From positions 144,654-208,653 of the forward strand of contig CALAUI010000019.1 in assembly GCA_937892115.1 (NCBI GenBank): a stretch of DNA of 64,000 nt, in the 5' to 3' direction. Position numbers and translations under genes: made by a program. Below, one piece after another: positions 43,187 through 52,690 of the stretch. The notes under the pieces are model-generated. The model had not been told where the DNA came from, made no database searches, and worked only from the letters and a program-made list of their open reading frames with translations. Position 1 is the stretch's first letter. Each line of letters starts with the position of its first letter. Source of the DNA: an uncultured Clostridia bacterium (GTDB lineage: Bacteria; Bacillota; Clostridia; Oscillospirales; Acutalibacteraceae).

Positions 43187-44932
43187 TTATACAGCGTATT
43201 TCTCCGAATATGCGGCATATTCTCTCTCATATTCTTCACTGTCCGCAAGAGCACGGACGGATTCGTGAAGATTCATACTATGATTTGCAACGTCAATTAC
43301 CGTACCCGCAACATTGGAGCAATGGTCTGAGGTACGCTCAAAATTGGTAAGCAGATCGGACCAGATAAAGCCCGCGTCAATGGAACAGGCATCCTGCTGA
43401 AGACGTTCAATATGATTTACTCTCAGCTTATCCTTGAGGTCGTCAATAACGGACTCAAGGGGCTCGACCGTTACGGCAATTTCAACGGAATTGCCGACAA
43501 AGCTGAGATATGCAAGATTGATGATTTCACTCAGAGCTGCGGTTATAGTCTTAAGTTCATGCTGAGCAGGTCCGCTGAACGAAATATTCTTTTCTCTCAT
43601 TTCCTCGGCAGATTCAAGGATATTGACGGCGTGGTCAGAAATTCTCTCATAGTCTCCTATCATCTTGAGGAGCATTGCCGCCTCGCGGGAGTCACGGTTG
43701 CTTATATCGTATCTGCTGATTTTTACGAGATAAGAGCTGAGGATATCCTCATAATGGTCGCTCTTTTCTTCGTCCTCACGGATATTTGCCGCTCTCTGCT
43801 CGCTGTAATCGGCAAGGCATCTGATTGAATCGTTAAGGGACTCAACCGCAAGTGAAGCCATTTCAACCGTCAGCACACGGCAGCGTTCAAGAGCAAGTGT
43901 GGGAGTGGTAAGAAGACGTTCGTCAAGCTCGATTTCGTTGATGCCCTTCTTATCCTTGATAAGGACGGTAACAAGCTTTTCAAGAAGCGAGGTGAAGGGA
44001 AGAATCAAAGCAGTTGTGAGCAGATTGAATATCGTATGACAAAGAGCTACACCCCAGATGGGGATGGCATTCTCGATAATTGAAGCAAAGGGAGCGACAA
44101 ACGCTTTGAGAACGCAGAACACCGCGACCCAGACTACCGTGCCGATGACGTTGAAGAAAAGATGGGCAAAGGCGGCTCTCTTACCGTTCTTTGTGGCACC
44201 GATTGCTGAAAGCAGAGCGGTTACGGTAGTACCGATATTCTGACCCATTACTATGGGAATTGCCGCCGCCCAGGAAACCTGCCCCGTGAGAGCGAGGGAC
44301 TGGAGAATACCGATAGAAGCGGCTGATGACTGAATGATACCGGTAATCACGGTACCGATAAGCACGCCCATGAGAGGATTATCAAATATCAGCAGGACTT
44401 TGCCGAATGAAGGTATATCCTTGAGTCCTTCAACGGAATCGCTCATGGCGGTCATACCCATCATAAGTACGCCGAAGCCCATAAGGATAGTACCGATATC
44501 CTTGGTTTTTGTCCTTTTTGCAAACATAAGCATTCCCATACCGGCAATGGCAAGCACGGGAGTGAACGAGGTGGGCTTGAGAAGCTTGAGCAGAGTGCCC
44601 GCACCCTCACCGATACCGTTAAGCGAAAGAATCCAGCCCGTAACGGTAGTGCCGACGTTTGCACCGATTATTACGTTGATTGCCTGGGCAAGTGTCATAA
44701 TGCCGGAGTTTACAAAACCGACTATCATGACCGTTGTAGCCGACGAGGACTGGGTAACGACGGTCACGCCCGCACCGGTCGCAACGCCTCCCGCCTTACT
44801 GCCGGTAATCTTACCCAACAGATTTTTAAGATTGGAGCCCGCTCTTTTTTCAAGGGCATTTCCCATTACGTTCATGCCGAAAAGGAAAAGGGCAAGTCCC
44901 CATATAAGCTTTAACACGTCAAATAAGTCCAT
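43187..44932 (-). CDS. Na+/phosphate cotransporter family protein with PhoU domain
   Basis: A 581-residue protein. The membrane part (residues 1-310) holds two inverted repeats with the signature QSSSATTVMIVG and its partner IIQSSAASIGILQSL. The C-terminal part (about 340-560) is a PhoU-like helical domain with the pattern YERISDHAVNI and FERTSDHCSNVAG. The family (NptA/YjbB) exports or imports phosphate with Na+. First gene of the seven-gene run. An A/T-rich inverted repeat lies upstream. SD GGAGGAAAC. Confidence 0.92.
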   Translation of the reverse strand: MDLFDVLKLIWGLALFLFGMNVMGNALEKRAGSNLKNLLGKITGSKAGGVATGAGVTVVTQSSSATTVMIVGFVNSGIMTLAQAINVIIGANVGTTVTGWILSLNGIGEGAGTLLKLLKPTSFTPVLAIAGMGMLMFAKRTKTKDIGTILMGFGVLMMGMTAMSDSVEGLKDIPSFGKVLLIFDNPLMGVLIGTVITGIIQSSAASIGILQSLALTGQVSWAAAIPIVMGQNIGTTVTALLSAIGATKNGKRAAFAHLFFNVIGTVVWVAVFCVLKAFVAPFASIIENAIPIWGVALCHTIFNLLTTALILPFTSLLEKLVTVLIKDKKGINEIELDERLLTTPTLALERCRVLTVEMASLAVESLNDSIRCLADYSEQRAANIREDEEKSDHYEDILSSYLVKISRYDISNRDSREAAMLLKMIGDYERISDHAVNILESAEEMREKNISFSGPAQHELKTITAALSEIINLAYLSFVGNSVEIAVTVEPLESVIDDLKDKLRVNHIERLQQDACSIDAGFIWSDLLTNFERTSDHCSNVAGTVIDVANHSMNLHESVRALADSEEYEREYAAYSEKYAV

Positions 44933-44995
44933 AGTTTCCTCCTGTAAGAAAACGCATAATTACTCATTATACAGAAACGATTTTACCATAATGAT

Positions 44996-45036
44996 GCCGA
45001 AAAGTAAATATATAATAATATACAAAAGATTTCGGC
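44996..45036. promoter_or_regulatory. Inverted repeat upstream of the Na/Pi gene
   Basis: GCCGAAA (44996-45002) pairs with TTTCGGC (45030-45036) around 27 A/T-rich bases. TATAAT (minus strand, near 44970) lies between it and the gene. It could be a regulator site; no regulator is assigned. Confidence 0.35.
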
Positions 45037-45069
45037 AAATAAACGAAAACTATTCACCGCAAAAGAAAA

Positions 45070-45091
45070 AGCCGACCCTATGGGCCGGCTC
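45070..45091 (-). terminator. Terminator of the 732-residue protein/phosphodiesterase operon
   Basis: AGCCGGCCC on the minus strand pairs with GGGTCGGCT around a short loop and runs into TTTTTCTTTT. Confidence 0.75.
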
Positions 45092-45105
45092 ATTATGCCG
45101 CTGTT

Positions 45106-45894
45106 TTATTTCGTGAAGCCGTAAAAGTGGATAACGTTCATATCCTCTTCCATATCAAGTCCGTGAGAGCCGCGGTCACCGTCAATCAGGTGACAGCCGT
45201 GATCGGGACAAAAGCCGTAGAAATAAGTGTGTGCAGTCTTGCTTTTAAGCTTATCAACAAGCTTTGAATAAAATTCCGTGTTCATATCAAGGGCTTTGAG
45301 TGCCTTCCTGCCCTCGGGTCCTTTTGCGTGCATATTCGAATCGTAGTTTCCGTTATAAATCACGATAAGATCGTATTTATCTTCCTCAATCAGCTTCATG
45401 GCTTTTTTATTTACCCTGCGGATATTGGGAAGAATGAAATAATCCATTTCTCTTTCAAGAAAAATCTTTGAAATACTGTCGCCCGCAGTGGAAACGATGG
45501 CACATTTTTTGCCCTGTGCAAGCATTCTGTCAAAGAGAGTTTCAACCCTGAGAACGGGCTTTTCGTACTTCTGAATGCCGTGTACCTCGGGCATTACGCC
45601 GGTATACATTGACGCAAAGCAGACGGGAGTAACGCTGGGCATTACGGAACGCAGAGAAACGGAAACATCCGACTTTTCTTCCGGCTTGGCGAATTTTTCG
45701 GGATATTTATCATAGAGCCAGGTGGCTACCGCATCGGGATTGTAGATTACGGCGCGGTCAATCTTTTTTCCTTCTCCCGCCTTCATTACAATGGGATTCG
45801 CATCGGCATTATCCGGGCTTTTTTCAAAGCCGAACAAATTCAACACGGTGGATTTAACGGATGAAATACATATCTGTGTTCTTTCTTTTTCCAT
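45106..45894 (-). CDS. Alkaline-phosphatase-superfamily phosphodiesterase-like protein
   Basis: A 262-residue protein with the elements of type I phosphodiesterase/nucleotide pyrophosphatases in a compact form: AVIYNPDAVATWL (first metal Asp), SVTPVCFASMYTG (nucleophile Thr/Ser region), YNGNYDSNMHAKGP (Asp/His metal site) and CPDHGCHLIDGDRGSHG (Asp-His and His). There is no signal peptide, although most relatives are exported or membrane proteins. It starts 9 bases after the 732-residue protein gene, so the two are co-transcribed. The substrate could be a phosphodiester- or sulfate-bearing glycan, but this is inference. Confidence 0.82.
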   Translation of the reverse strand: MEKERTQICISSVKSTVLNLFGFEKSPDNADANPIVMKAGEGKKIDRAVIYNPDAVATWLYDKYPEKFAKPEEKSDVSVSLRSVMPSVTPVCFASMYTGVMPEVHGIQKYEKPVLRVETLFDRMLAQGKKCAIVSTAGDSISKIFLEREMDYFILPNIRRVNKKAMKLIEEDKYDLIVIYNGNYDSNMHAKGPEGRKALKALDMNTEFYSKLVDKLKSKTAHTYFYGFCPDHGCHLIDGDRGSHGLDMEEDMNVIHFYGFTK

Positions 45895-45903
45895 GGTTTT
45901 TCC

Positions 45904-48102
45904 TCAGTTCTTACGGTAAATCCGGATATTTCTTTCTTTGTCTGTACTGTCAAATCTCAGCAGAACGGAGCCGCCTGTTTCATCTTTAACGAGATTTATT
46001 TTTTCTCCGTCAACAGCGGCATAATCAGCATCAAAGGGAAGACGAAGTCTGACTGATGCCGTAAAGCATCCCGCTCCGCGGCAGCTGATTTCACAGCCGT
46101 AATCCGTCATATCAAGGGAGCTTATGCGTACCGACGTGCCGAGAATAATATCCTCTGTTTTTTCAAGGTCAAGGAGGAATGCGCACTCGCCCGCGTTGAC
46201 GGTATAATCCTTTTTTACCTCAAAAACGGGAGAGAACATATCGGCGTAAATGCCTTTAAGCTCAAGGGCTTTTGCATTTTCTTCCTCATCAAGAACGGCT
46301 GCGATGACATAGTCGCCTCTGTGCATTTCAAGATTATCCGACCAGGTGATTTCATAGCCGGCATCCTTAAGGAACGAAGCGTAGATTTTTCTGTATTTTT
46401 CGGCATTTTCAGCTGACCAGAGAATTTTTGAGGGGGCGTAATTCCAGTATCCGATTCTGCCCTTGCCGCAGGCGATGCTCTGAATTTCCTTATCCCCGTC
46501 AACACCCGTCATTTCAAACAGATGATGGGCGCTTGTCTTATATTTTCCGTTCCACCAGGAATCAATGCCGTGGAAGGGATCAAAGCCGTCACCTACATAA
46601 ATAAGGGTACCGCCTCTGTTTACCCAATCTGCAAGGCAGGCGTTCACGTCGGGTGATTCGGGCTTCATATATTCGTAGCTCATTACAAGCACGTCGTAGT
46701 CATCAAGATAACCTGCATATCTTCTCACGTTGTCAATCAGTACGGGTCTTACTGGGATACCTTTTTTGAGAAGAGGCATTGCAAGACCGTAGAATGAGGG
46801 AAGAGCGTTTGAAGACATATATTTCAGCATAAGAGGTCTGTTTTCCTCTCCGCCGAAAAGTTTTTCTCTGATTTCGTTGATTTCGTTCTCTTTGGGGACG
46901 AGCACCGTTCCGACTTCTTCAACGGGCTTATCGGGAAATTCGCAGTCGGGATATTCTCTCTGATAAAGCTGACTGTCGCCACAGAGAATACCCGTTCTTA
47001 CCCTGCCCGCTCCCTTGAAGGATGCATCACATTCAATGTTGCCGAGGGTATGGAAGGTGTTATTGAGAATTGTTGCGTAGTCACCGGGAATACCGATGGC
47101 ATCGGGTGAATTTTTGGGATATTTGCCGTTGAATACTCTGGTCGGCCAGGGGCAGATTTCGTAGGTATTAACCTTGGGATGAAGCAAAGATGCGGTTACG
47201 ATTTCAAAATAATTCTTCTTGTAGTCGTCCCAGTCAAATTCGGGATTATCCTCAATGGGATCGTGAAGGAACCACATTTTCCTGCCCGTTCCCTTGACAA
47301 GCTCCTGCATTACACCGTATTCAAGAAAAGCGGTTTCAAAAGTACGCTCGGCAAAGACACCGTTATACCAGTTCTTTTCTCTTGACGTACCCGTCCAGAC
47401 CTGCGCGATACAGCCGTCAACGGCGGGAATATCGGAAAGCTTTCCTTCGGGGCTGACGATTTTCCACTGTGTATAGTTGAGCAGGGAATGGGTGGGAACA
47501 TAGAAGCGAAGATTTTTATTATATTTCACCTTTGCGTATTCCTTGAGGGCGGAGCTTACTCTGTCAATACATCTCGTGAAAAGATACGCCTTCAGCTTTG
47601 AGCATCTGAATTTTGCATCAACACTTTCGTGGGGAGCGACCCAGGGAGTGCGGTAATAAAGCTCGTATTCACGCTTAAAGGCAGGCGAATAGCCGGCTCT
47701 GTCCCAGAATTCGGGCTCCTCAACGTGAATTGCCTCTGCACCCATATCAACTATGGCCTTGAGCTTCTCCGTAAGGTAATCGGAGAAGGCAACCGTGGGG
47801 ACCATATAGGGTACATCACGCGAATGAAGGATTCTGTTGCCGTAGCGGTCCTCCTGGGCTTCGTCCCAATGGTCAATTCCGTCATATCTGCCGTAAAGAT
47901 AATCCTGATATCCGCCCCAGGAAATGCCCGTCATAAAATGAATTACATAGCCGGCATCTCTGTATTGCTTTACCCTCTCTGCCGAAGTATCGTCAAGGCG
48001 GTAAACCATAACAAAATCGCACTGACTGTCAATTTCCGGTGTCAAAAAAGCACCGTTCTGATAGCCCGTGCGTTCCTCTGTTTTTTCTCTTATGTATGCC
48101 AT
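45904..48102 (-). CDS. Unrecognised 732-residue TIM-barrel glycosidase-like protein
   Basis: The start is taken at 48102 (SD GAGGTGA); the upstream in-frame start at 48198 has no SD and would read through the promoter. The N-terminal 400 residues look like a TIM barrel: FVMVYRLDDTSAERVKQY, MGAEAIHVEEPEFWDRAG (candidate acid/base Glu) and VNTYEICPWPTRVFNGKYP (candidate nucleophile Glu). The next 200 residues resemble a glutamine-amidotransferase-like trimerisation domain as in GH42 (DVLVMSYEYMKPESPD, GGTLIYVGDGFDPF). A C-terminal beta domain ends the protein. No signal peptide. The family is not one I can name; a cytosolic glycosidase is likely. Confidence 0.75.
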   Translation of the reverse strand: MAYIREKTEERTGYQNGAFLTPEIDSQCDFVMVYRLDDTSAERVKQYRDAGYVIHFMTGISWGGYQDYLYGRYDGIDHWDEAQEDRYGNRILHSRDVPYMVPTVAFSDYLTEKLKAIVDMGAEAIHVEEPEFWDRAGYSPAFKREYELYYRTPWVAPHESVDAKFRCSKLKAYLFTRCIDRVSSALKEYAKVKYNKNLRFYVPTHSLLNYTQWKIVSPEGKLSDIPAVDGCIAQVWTGTSREKNWYNGVFAERTFETAFLEYGVMQELVKGTGRKMWFLHDPIEDNPEFDWDDYKKNYFEIVTASLLHPKVNTYEICPWPTRVFNGKYPKNSPDAIGIPGDYATILNNTFHTLGNIECDASFKGAGRVRTGILCGDSQLYQREYPDCEFPDKPVEEVGTVLVPKENEINEIREKLFGGEENRPLMLKYMSSNALPSFYGLAMPLLKKGIPVRPVLIDNVRRYAGYLDDYDVLVMSYEYMKPESPDVNACLADWVNRGGTLIYVGDGFDPFHGIDSWWNGKYKTSAHHLFEMTGVDGDKEIQSIACGKGRIGYWNYAPSKILWSAENAEKYRKIYASFLKDAGYEITWSDNLEMHRGDYVIAAVLDEEENAKALELKGIYADMFSPVFEVKKDYTVNAGECAFLLDLEKTEDIILGTSVRISSLDMTDYGCEISCRGAGCFTASVRLRLPFDADYAAVDGEKINLVKDETGGSVLLRFDSTDKERNIRIYRKN

Positions 48103-48130
48103 AAAATCACCTCTTAAAACAACTGAAACA

Positions 48131-48159
48131 ATATTATCATAATGCAAAGTCAAATTCAA
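48131..48159 (-). promoter_or_regulatory. Promoter for the 732-residue protein operon
   Basis: On the minus strand: TTGAAT (48159-48154), 17-base spacer, TAATAT (48136-48131). Confidence 0.6.
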
Positions 48160-48182
48160 TACAATAATAATCAATTGTCTGC

Positions 48183-48211
48183 TTGAATATGCCGTCAAAA
48201 TGGATTATATT
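48183..48211 (+). promoter_or_regulatory. Promoter for the DUF5662 operon
   Basis: TTGAAT (48183-48188), 17-base spacer, TATATT (48206-48211), 32 bases before the start codon. Confidence 0.65.
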
Positions 48212-48242
48212 AGAGGTATGGATTCGTGAAAGGGGGTAAAGC

Positions 48243-48782
48243 ATGGCTCATCCGATAAAGCATTTCAACACCATAACGAAGCACAGAAACAAGGTAATAG
48301 TGCATTGCTTCAGGGCAGGTATAGGTTTTCAGGGACTGAGACACGATTTAAGCAAATACTCCCCCGTGGAATTTATCCCCGGTGCAAAATATTATCAGGG
48401 AACGAGAAGCCCCAACGAAATGGAAAGAGAACGGGACGGCTATTCAACCGCCTGGCTTCATCATAAGGGCAGAAACCGTCATCACTTTGAATACTGGACG
48501 GATTACAATCCGGCGGTAAAAAAAGTGATGCCCGTCAAAATGCCCGCAAAATATGTCGCGGAAATGTTTTGCGACAGAGTCGCCGCAAGCAAGATTTACG
48601 CAGGCGACAAATACAATGACCGCTATCCGCTTGAATACTTTCTCAAGGGAAAGCAAAGAAGGACCATTCACCCCGAAACCTCGGATTTCATTGAAAAGCT
48701 GCTGACCATGCTTGCGGAAAAGGGTGAAAAGGAAACCTTCGCCTATATCAGAGAATTTATCAAAAGCGGTAAGGAATACTGA
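48243..48782 (+). CDS. DUF5662 family protein
   Basis: A 179-residue cytosolic protein matching clostridial DUF5662: HPIKHFNTITKHRNKVI, GLRHDLSKYSPVEF, AWLHHKGRNRHHFEYWTDY, MPAKYVAEMFCDRVAASKIY. The conserved His/Asp positions (HDLSKYS, HHKGRNRHHFEYW) suggest a metal-binding helical protein like the HD superfamily. Function unknown. SD AAAGGGGG lies 6 bases upstream. The next gene follows after 27 bases in the same direction. Confidence 0.9.
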   Translation: MAHPIKHFNTITKHRNKVIVHCFRAGIGFQGLRHDLSKYSPVEFIPGAKYYQGTRSPNEMERERDGYSTAWLHHKGRNRHHFEYWTDYNPAVKKVMPVKMPAKYVAEMFCDRVAASKIYAGDKYNDRYPLEYFLKGKQRRTIHPETSDFIEKLLTMLAEKGEKETFAYIREFIKSGKEY

Positions 48783-48809
48783 TACCGTATCTTAAGAAGG
48801 AGCGATATT

Positions 48810-50195
48810 ATGAAACTGTTCGCAAAAATTCTGGCACTCTTCACCTCAATCATCTTTGCACTTTCGGGCGTTTCCGAAAGCGCGGTCGGCTTTACTCCCG
48901 GTACTCCCATCAACGCAACAAGGCAGGATTACTGCTTTGACAACAGCAAACTTCTGATAGGTGCCTACTATGCGGATTACGGTAAACTGCAGCTGGCAAA
49001 GGAAGCGGGAATCGAATTTTTTATTGATTCCTCCGTTACAAAGGAAGGTCTCGATGCATGTCAGCAATACGGAATCGGTGTTATCGCTGGCGGCTATAAC
49101 CTCTCAAGGGGATACGGCAACTTTAAGCAAACCACCGAAAACAACTGGGTGAATTTTGATATGGCAAGCTATAAAGACCATCCCGCACTCTGGGGTGACG
49201 ATATGATAGACGAGCCCGGTGCGGACAGCTTTGCGGGTATAAACAGAGCCGCAAAGGCATATTACGAAAAGACCGACGGAAAAATCGCCTTCATCAATCT
49301 TTTCCCCAACTATGCAGACAACGAACAGCTCAACGAATCAAACGATATGTCGGGCTGGGCAAAATTCATGCTTCTTACCAATAACGCATCCAAGCCCTAT
49401 TCAATCAGATATAAAAAATATATTTCGGATTACGTGAACAAAATCGATACCGACTATATCTGCCTTGACTATTATCCCATGAGGGCAAAGCTGGGAGAAA
49501 ACGGCAAGGTAACCAAATATACCGACGGCTCATGGTTGACAAATCTTGATCAGGTCGCGGATGCCTGCAAAAAAACAAACCGCGATTTCTGGATCATCAC
49601 TCAAGCGGCAGGCATGACTGTTAACGAGGAGAATAAGGATAACCCCAGATACTGCGACACCCTCCCCGATATCAGTCAGCAGGTATTTGCCTCTCTTTGC
49701 TTCGGTGCGAAGGCAATCATTCACGCGGAGTTTGCCTCAAAGGGCTGGTGGGATCCCGAAACCTCCCACATGATTGACAAGGACGGCAACACGACCGCCA
49801 CCTACGATGCAGTCAAGGAAGCAGACAGTCTGGTCGCTCCCTTTGCGAAAGAATACGGCAAATACACCTACACAAGCACTTACTGTATCAATCCGCTGAA
49901 GGTTGCGGGACGTGATTCGGGAAAATTTATATGTGACGACCCCGAAGAGCATCTTGACATTGAAACGGCAAACGGTCTGCTTGTAGGCACCTTCACGGGT
50001 GACGAAGGCAAGGCATACGTCATCACAAATATGGAAGAGCTTAACGATCAGGTTACCGCCTCAGCTGTTCTCAACGTTCCCGAAGGAAAGACAATCACCG
50101 TTTATCAGAACGGAAGAGCATTCACATACAGCGGTATTGCAAAATATGACCTTACTCTCAAGCCCGGTGAAGGCGTTTACGTTACAATAAAATAA
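48810..50195 (+). CDS. Exported TIM-barrel glycosidase-like protein
   Basis: A 461-residue protein with an N-terminal signal peptide (KILALFTSIIFALSGVSESAVG, about residues 5-26) and a TIM-barrel body. HPALWGDDMIDEPGADSF (about residues 126-144) has the Asp-Glu-Pro pattern of the strand-4 acid/base site in clan-A glycosidases, and AIIHAEFASKGWW (about 297-309) could hold the second carboxylate. The C-terminal 80 residues form a small beta domain (LVGTFTGDEGKAYVITN). It is probably secreted and active on polysaccharides; the specific family is not assigned. SD AAGGAG. A strong terminator follows. Confidence 0.78.
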   Translation: MKLFAKILALFTSIIFALSGVSESAVGFTPGTPINATRQDYCFDNSKLLIGAYYADYGKLQLAKEAGIEFFIDSSVTKEGLDACQQYGIGVIAGGYNLSRGYGNFKQTTENNWVNFDMASYKDHPALWGDDMIDEPGADSFAGINRAAKAYYEKTDGKIAFINLFPNYADNEQLNESNDMSGWAKFMLLTNNASKPYSIRYKKYISDYVNKIDTDYICLDYYPMRAKLGENGKVTKYTDGSWLTNLDQVADACKKTNRDFWIITQAAGMTVNEENKDNPRYCDTLPDISQQVFASLCFGAKAIIHAEFASKGWWDPETSHMIDKDGNTTATYDAVKEADSLVAPFAKEYGKYTYTSTYCINPLKVAGRDSGKFICDDPEEHLDIETANGLLVGTFTGDEGKAYVITNMEELNDQVTASAVLNVPEGKTITVYQNGRAFTYSGIAKYDLTLKPGEGVYVTIK

Positions 50196-50213
50196 GCACA
50201 ACAAAATAAAATC

Positions 50214-50246
50214 GCAGGTGCTTCAGACGAAGCACCTGCTTTTTGC
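50214..50246. terminator. Bidirectional terminator
   Basis: GCAGGTGCTTC (50214-50224) pairs with GAAGCACCTGC (50229-50239) around AGAC, followed by TTTTTG; the left flank is A-rich, so it also serves the convergent ABC operon. Confidence 0.92.
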
Positions 50247-50251
50247 GTAAA

Positions 50252-52690
50252 TTATTTCATATTGTATGAGGGAATGTAGCAGAATACTGCGGAGCCGTCC
50301 TCATAATCCATTCTTGCGTAGTATCCGCCGTAGCGGGTAAGAGAACGCAGGCATACCGCTTTTTCAAGCTCTGCGATTTTTGCGGGGTCGGTTACCGTTA
50401 CGGTTTTTTCGCCCATTTCTATATGCTCCGTGTGGTATTCGTAAGTGCTTTTGCCTTCATACGCACCGTCATATTCATAGGAGACTTCGTCTGCAAACAC
50501 GATTTCACCGTTTTTGCTGATTTCGTCTACCTTCAGCGAACCGACCATACCCGAATTTTCGGAATCAATGTAATCGGTGTCTTTATTATACACGGTATAA
50601 GTGATTCTGACGGGATGAGCGGTGTTTTCAAGCATATCCGCTTCACCGTATTTTTCAAGCACCGCAAGGGTATTCTTCATTGAGGGATAAACCGGGAAAA
50701 GACTGTTTGCGTTAAACGGAATCATCTTCTGTTCGTCAAAGCCGTACTCTTCTTCCGAAGAATTATAAATATAACCCATGATTTCCTCGTCGGATTTCAT
50801 ATTGAGAGGAAGAGTGCCGTCAATGATATCCTTTGCGATTGCATCGTAGAGTTCTTCCTGTGCTTTATTCGCGGAAATGATTGCTTCCTCCTCGCCCTCA
50901 AAGTAATATCCGGGCTTAATAGGAGTCATTCCGTTATGTGAAAACGCCTTTGAAAAAGTGAAGGATGAGCCGTTAGGTGAAATATAGGCAATACCGTAAC
51001 CGCGGACAACATTCTGACGTACTCTGTATGCGGCAGTTTCTCTTGCCTGCTCGGTTGTAAGTATATCGTCTGAAACCGTCATAAGCATTTCATCGGTCAT
51101 TCTGTTATATGCTCTGCTGACCTGCTTGCCGCTGCGGAGGGTATAGACAATCATTATTCTTGAAGGAATCACTCTGCTGCCGAAGCCGCTTACGTTGTAG
51201 ACGTTTCCGGCTTTTTGCTTATTGCATTTTTTCAGCTCCTTATTCATGGCGATGACCTTGCCGATGACGTCGCTGTCGGTAATGTCTTTTATCAGAACAC
51301 TCTCGTTGGTTTCGGTAGAAAGCAGCTCGTCAAGTCTCGTTCCGCTATCGCCGTCATAGAAGCCCATTCTCATGTATGCCATATCACTGTAAGCATAGGC
51401 ATCGGAAACCGAAACGGATACGCTCTTAATATCCTCCGCCTTCGGAACGGGTAAAAATCTGATGTTGGTAACCGCGGCAAAAGCTCCCGTAATTACGGCA
51501 AATATTGCAAGCTCAATCAGCAGATATTTTATCCTGCTTCTGAATTTTCCGAGCGAACGGACACAAATCAAATCAACTACGGAGTAGCCGACAGCCATAA
51601 TAACAAGGGAGGCAATGATGAACGTGGCAAAGAGCAGTCTGTACGACATTAAGCCCTCTTTTGCAATTTCAACGCACATTGTACTGAGCCAGGGACCTAC
51701 GGTGAGGACACAGAATCCCTGAAGCACGGGGCTTGTACCCATAAATCCCGCTTTTTCCGCCGGTCTTTTTGCAACGATAAGAGCTGCGACAGCGGTAAGA
51801 ACGATTATGACTGCGAGGAAAATAAACGAAAATAATACGGGAGGTCTGTCGTAAACGGCACCCTTGGAAAGCCAAAGGAAGTTTTCATGTGAATCAGCCG
51901 ATATCGGGGTAATATATTTTGAAAAATCCAGTATATTGATATCGGTATCAATCGGCTCATTCTTCATATCCACAAGTCCGCCGAAATAGCTGAACAGCCC
52001 CGTATTGAACGAATAGGGAGAGCCGTTTGCGGAAAATGTCATAAAGGCGGAACAGACTCTGCTGATGAATGCGGGCGAAAACGTCACGACCGCGCCCATA
52101 ACGAAGGTTTCAAGGATAGAGCCGACAAGTGTCATCGTAAGGGCAAAGCAGGTAAATATCCACAGCATTGCCGAAATGAGTTTCAGTGAAATATATCCTG
52201 CGGAAATCCACAGTGCGGCGCTGTTTCCGAAGAAGCAGACGTTTGCGATGCAGGCGATGAATAAGGGCAGGATAACGCCGGCTGAAAGCACGGTCGCACC
52301 CGCAAGGTACTTTGCAAGGAAAAACCTCGTTCTTGAAATTCCCAGACTGAATGTGACGTTTATTTCACTCTTGCTCAGAAGATATTTGAAAAGGATGATG
52401 GAGAGAACGCCTGCCAATATGAGCAGAAGAATCTCAAAAAACAGCCAGTCAAGTTCGGAATCGTCAACGTGTGAGCTGAAAATAAAGGTGTATTCGTTCT
52501 TCAGATTCAGTGCCCAGTCGTCGTCAAACTTGTTTCTTATTGCGTAATTATACTGACTGATATCCGAAAAAATCTCCCAGCATTTGATTGCAACTATGAT
52601 AAAAACGGAGACACCGACGGGCCATTTGCCTTTGATGTTTCTGAAATATGTAAATCTGAAGGGATTAAGAGAAGATTTCTTTGAAGTCAT
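50252..52690 (-). CDS. ABC transporter permease, large bacitracin/YtrC-type
   Basis: An 812-residue membrane protein. About eight membrane helices lie within residues 20-430 (VGVSVFIIVAIKCWEIF, LLLILAGVLSIILFKYLL and others), with an early loop of about 50 residues outside. After a last helix near 420 (LLIELAIFAVITGAFAAVTN), a 370-residue C-terminal domain is probably external. The start at 52690 has SD GGAGG; this overlaps the ATPase gene by 26 bases, implying coupled translation. With the ATPase and GntR regulator it forms a YtrA-type system, which usually responds to cell-wall antibiotics; the substrate is unproved. Confidence 0.85.
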   Translation of the reverse strand: MTSKKSSLNPFRFTYFRNIKGKWPVGVSVFIIVAIKCWEIFSDISQYNYAIRNKFDDDWALNLKNEYTFIFSSHVDDSELDWLFFEILLLILAGVLSIILFKYLLSKSEINVTFSLGISRTRFFLAKYLAGATVLSAGVILPLFIACIANVCFFGNSAALWISAGYISLKLISAMLWIFTCFALTMTLVGSILETFVMGAVVTFSPAFISRVCSAFMTFSANGSPYSFNTGLFSYFGGLVDMKNEPIDTDINILDFSKYITPISADSHENFLWLSKGAVYDRPPVLFSFIFLAVIIVLTAVAALIVAKRPAEKAGFMGTSPVLQGFCVLTVGPWLSTMCVEIAKEGLMSYRLLFATFIIASLVIMAVGYSVVDLICVRSLGKFRSRIKYLLIELAIFAVITGAFAAVTNIRFLPVPKAEDIKSVSVSVSDAYAYSDMAYMRMGFYDGDSGTRLDELLSTETNESVLIKDITDSDVIGKVIAMNKELKKCNKQKAGNVYNVSGFGSRVIPSRIMIVYTLRSGKQVSRAYNRMTDEMLMTVSDDILTTEQARETAAYRVRQNVVRGYGIAYISPNGSSFTFSKAFSHNGMTPIKPGYYFEGEEEAIISANKAQEELYDAIAKDIIDGTLPLNMKSDEEIMGYIYNSSEEEYGFDEQKMIPFNANSLFPVYPSMKNTLAVLEKYGEADMLENTAHPVRITYTVYNKDTDYIDSENSGMVGSLKVDEISKNGEIVFADEVSYEYDGAYEGKSTYEYHTEHIEMGEKTVTVTDPAKIAELEKAVCLRSLTRYGGYYARMDYEDGSAVFCYIPSYNMK

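Noticed and set aside
48103..48198. N-terminal extension of the 732-residue protein
   Set aside because: The extension would cover the predicted promoter at 48131-48159, and the SD GAGGTGA sits before the start at 48102.
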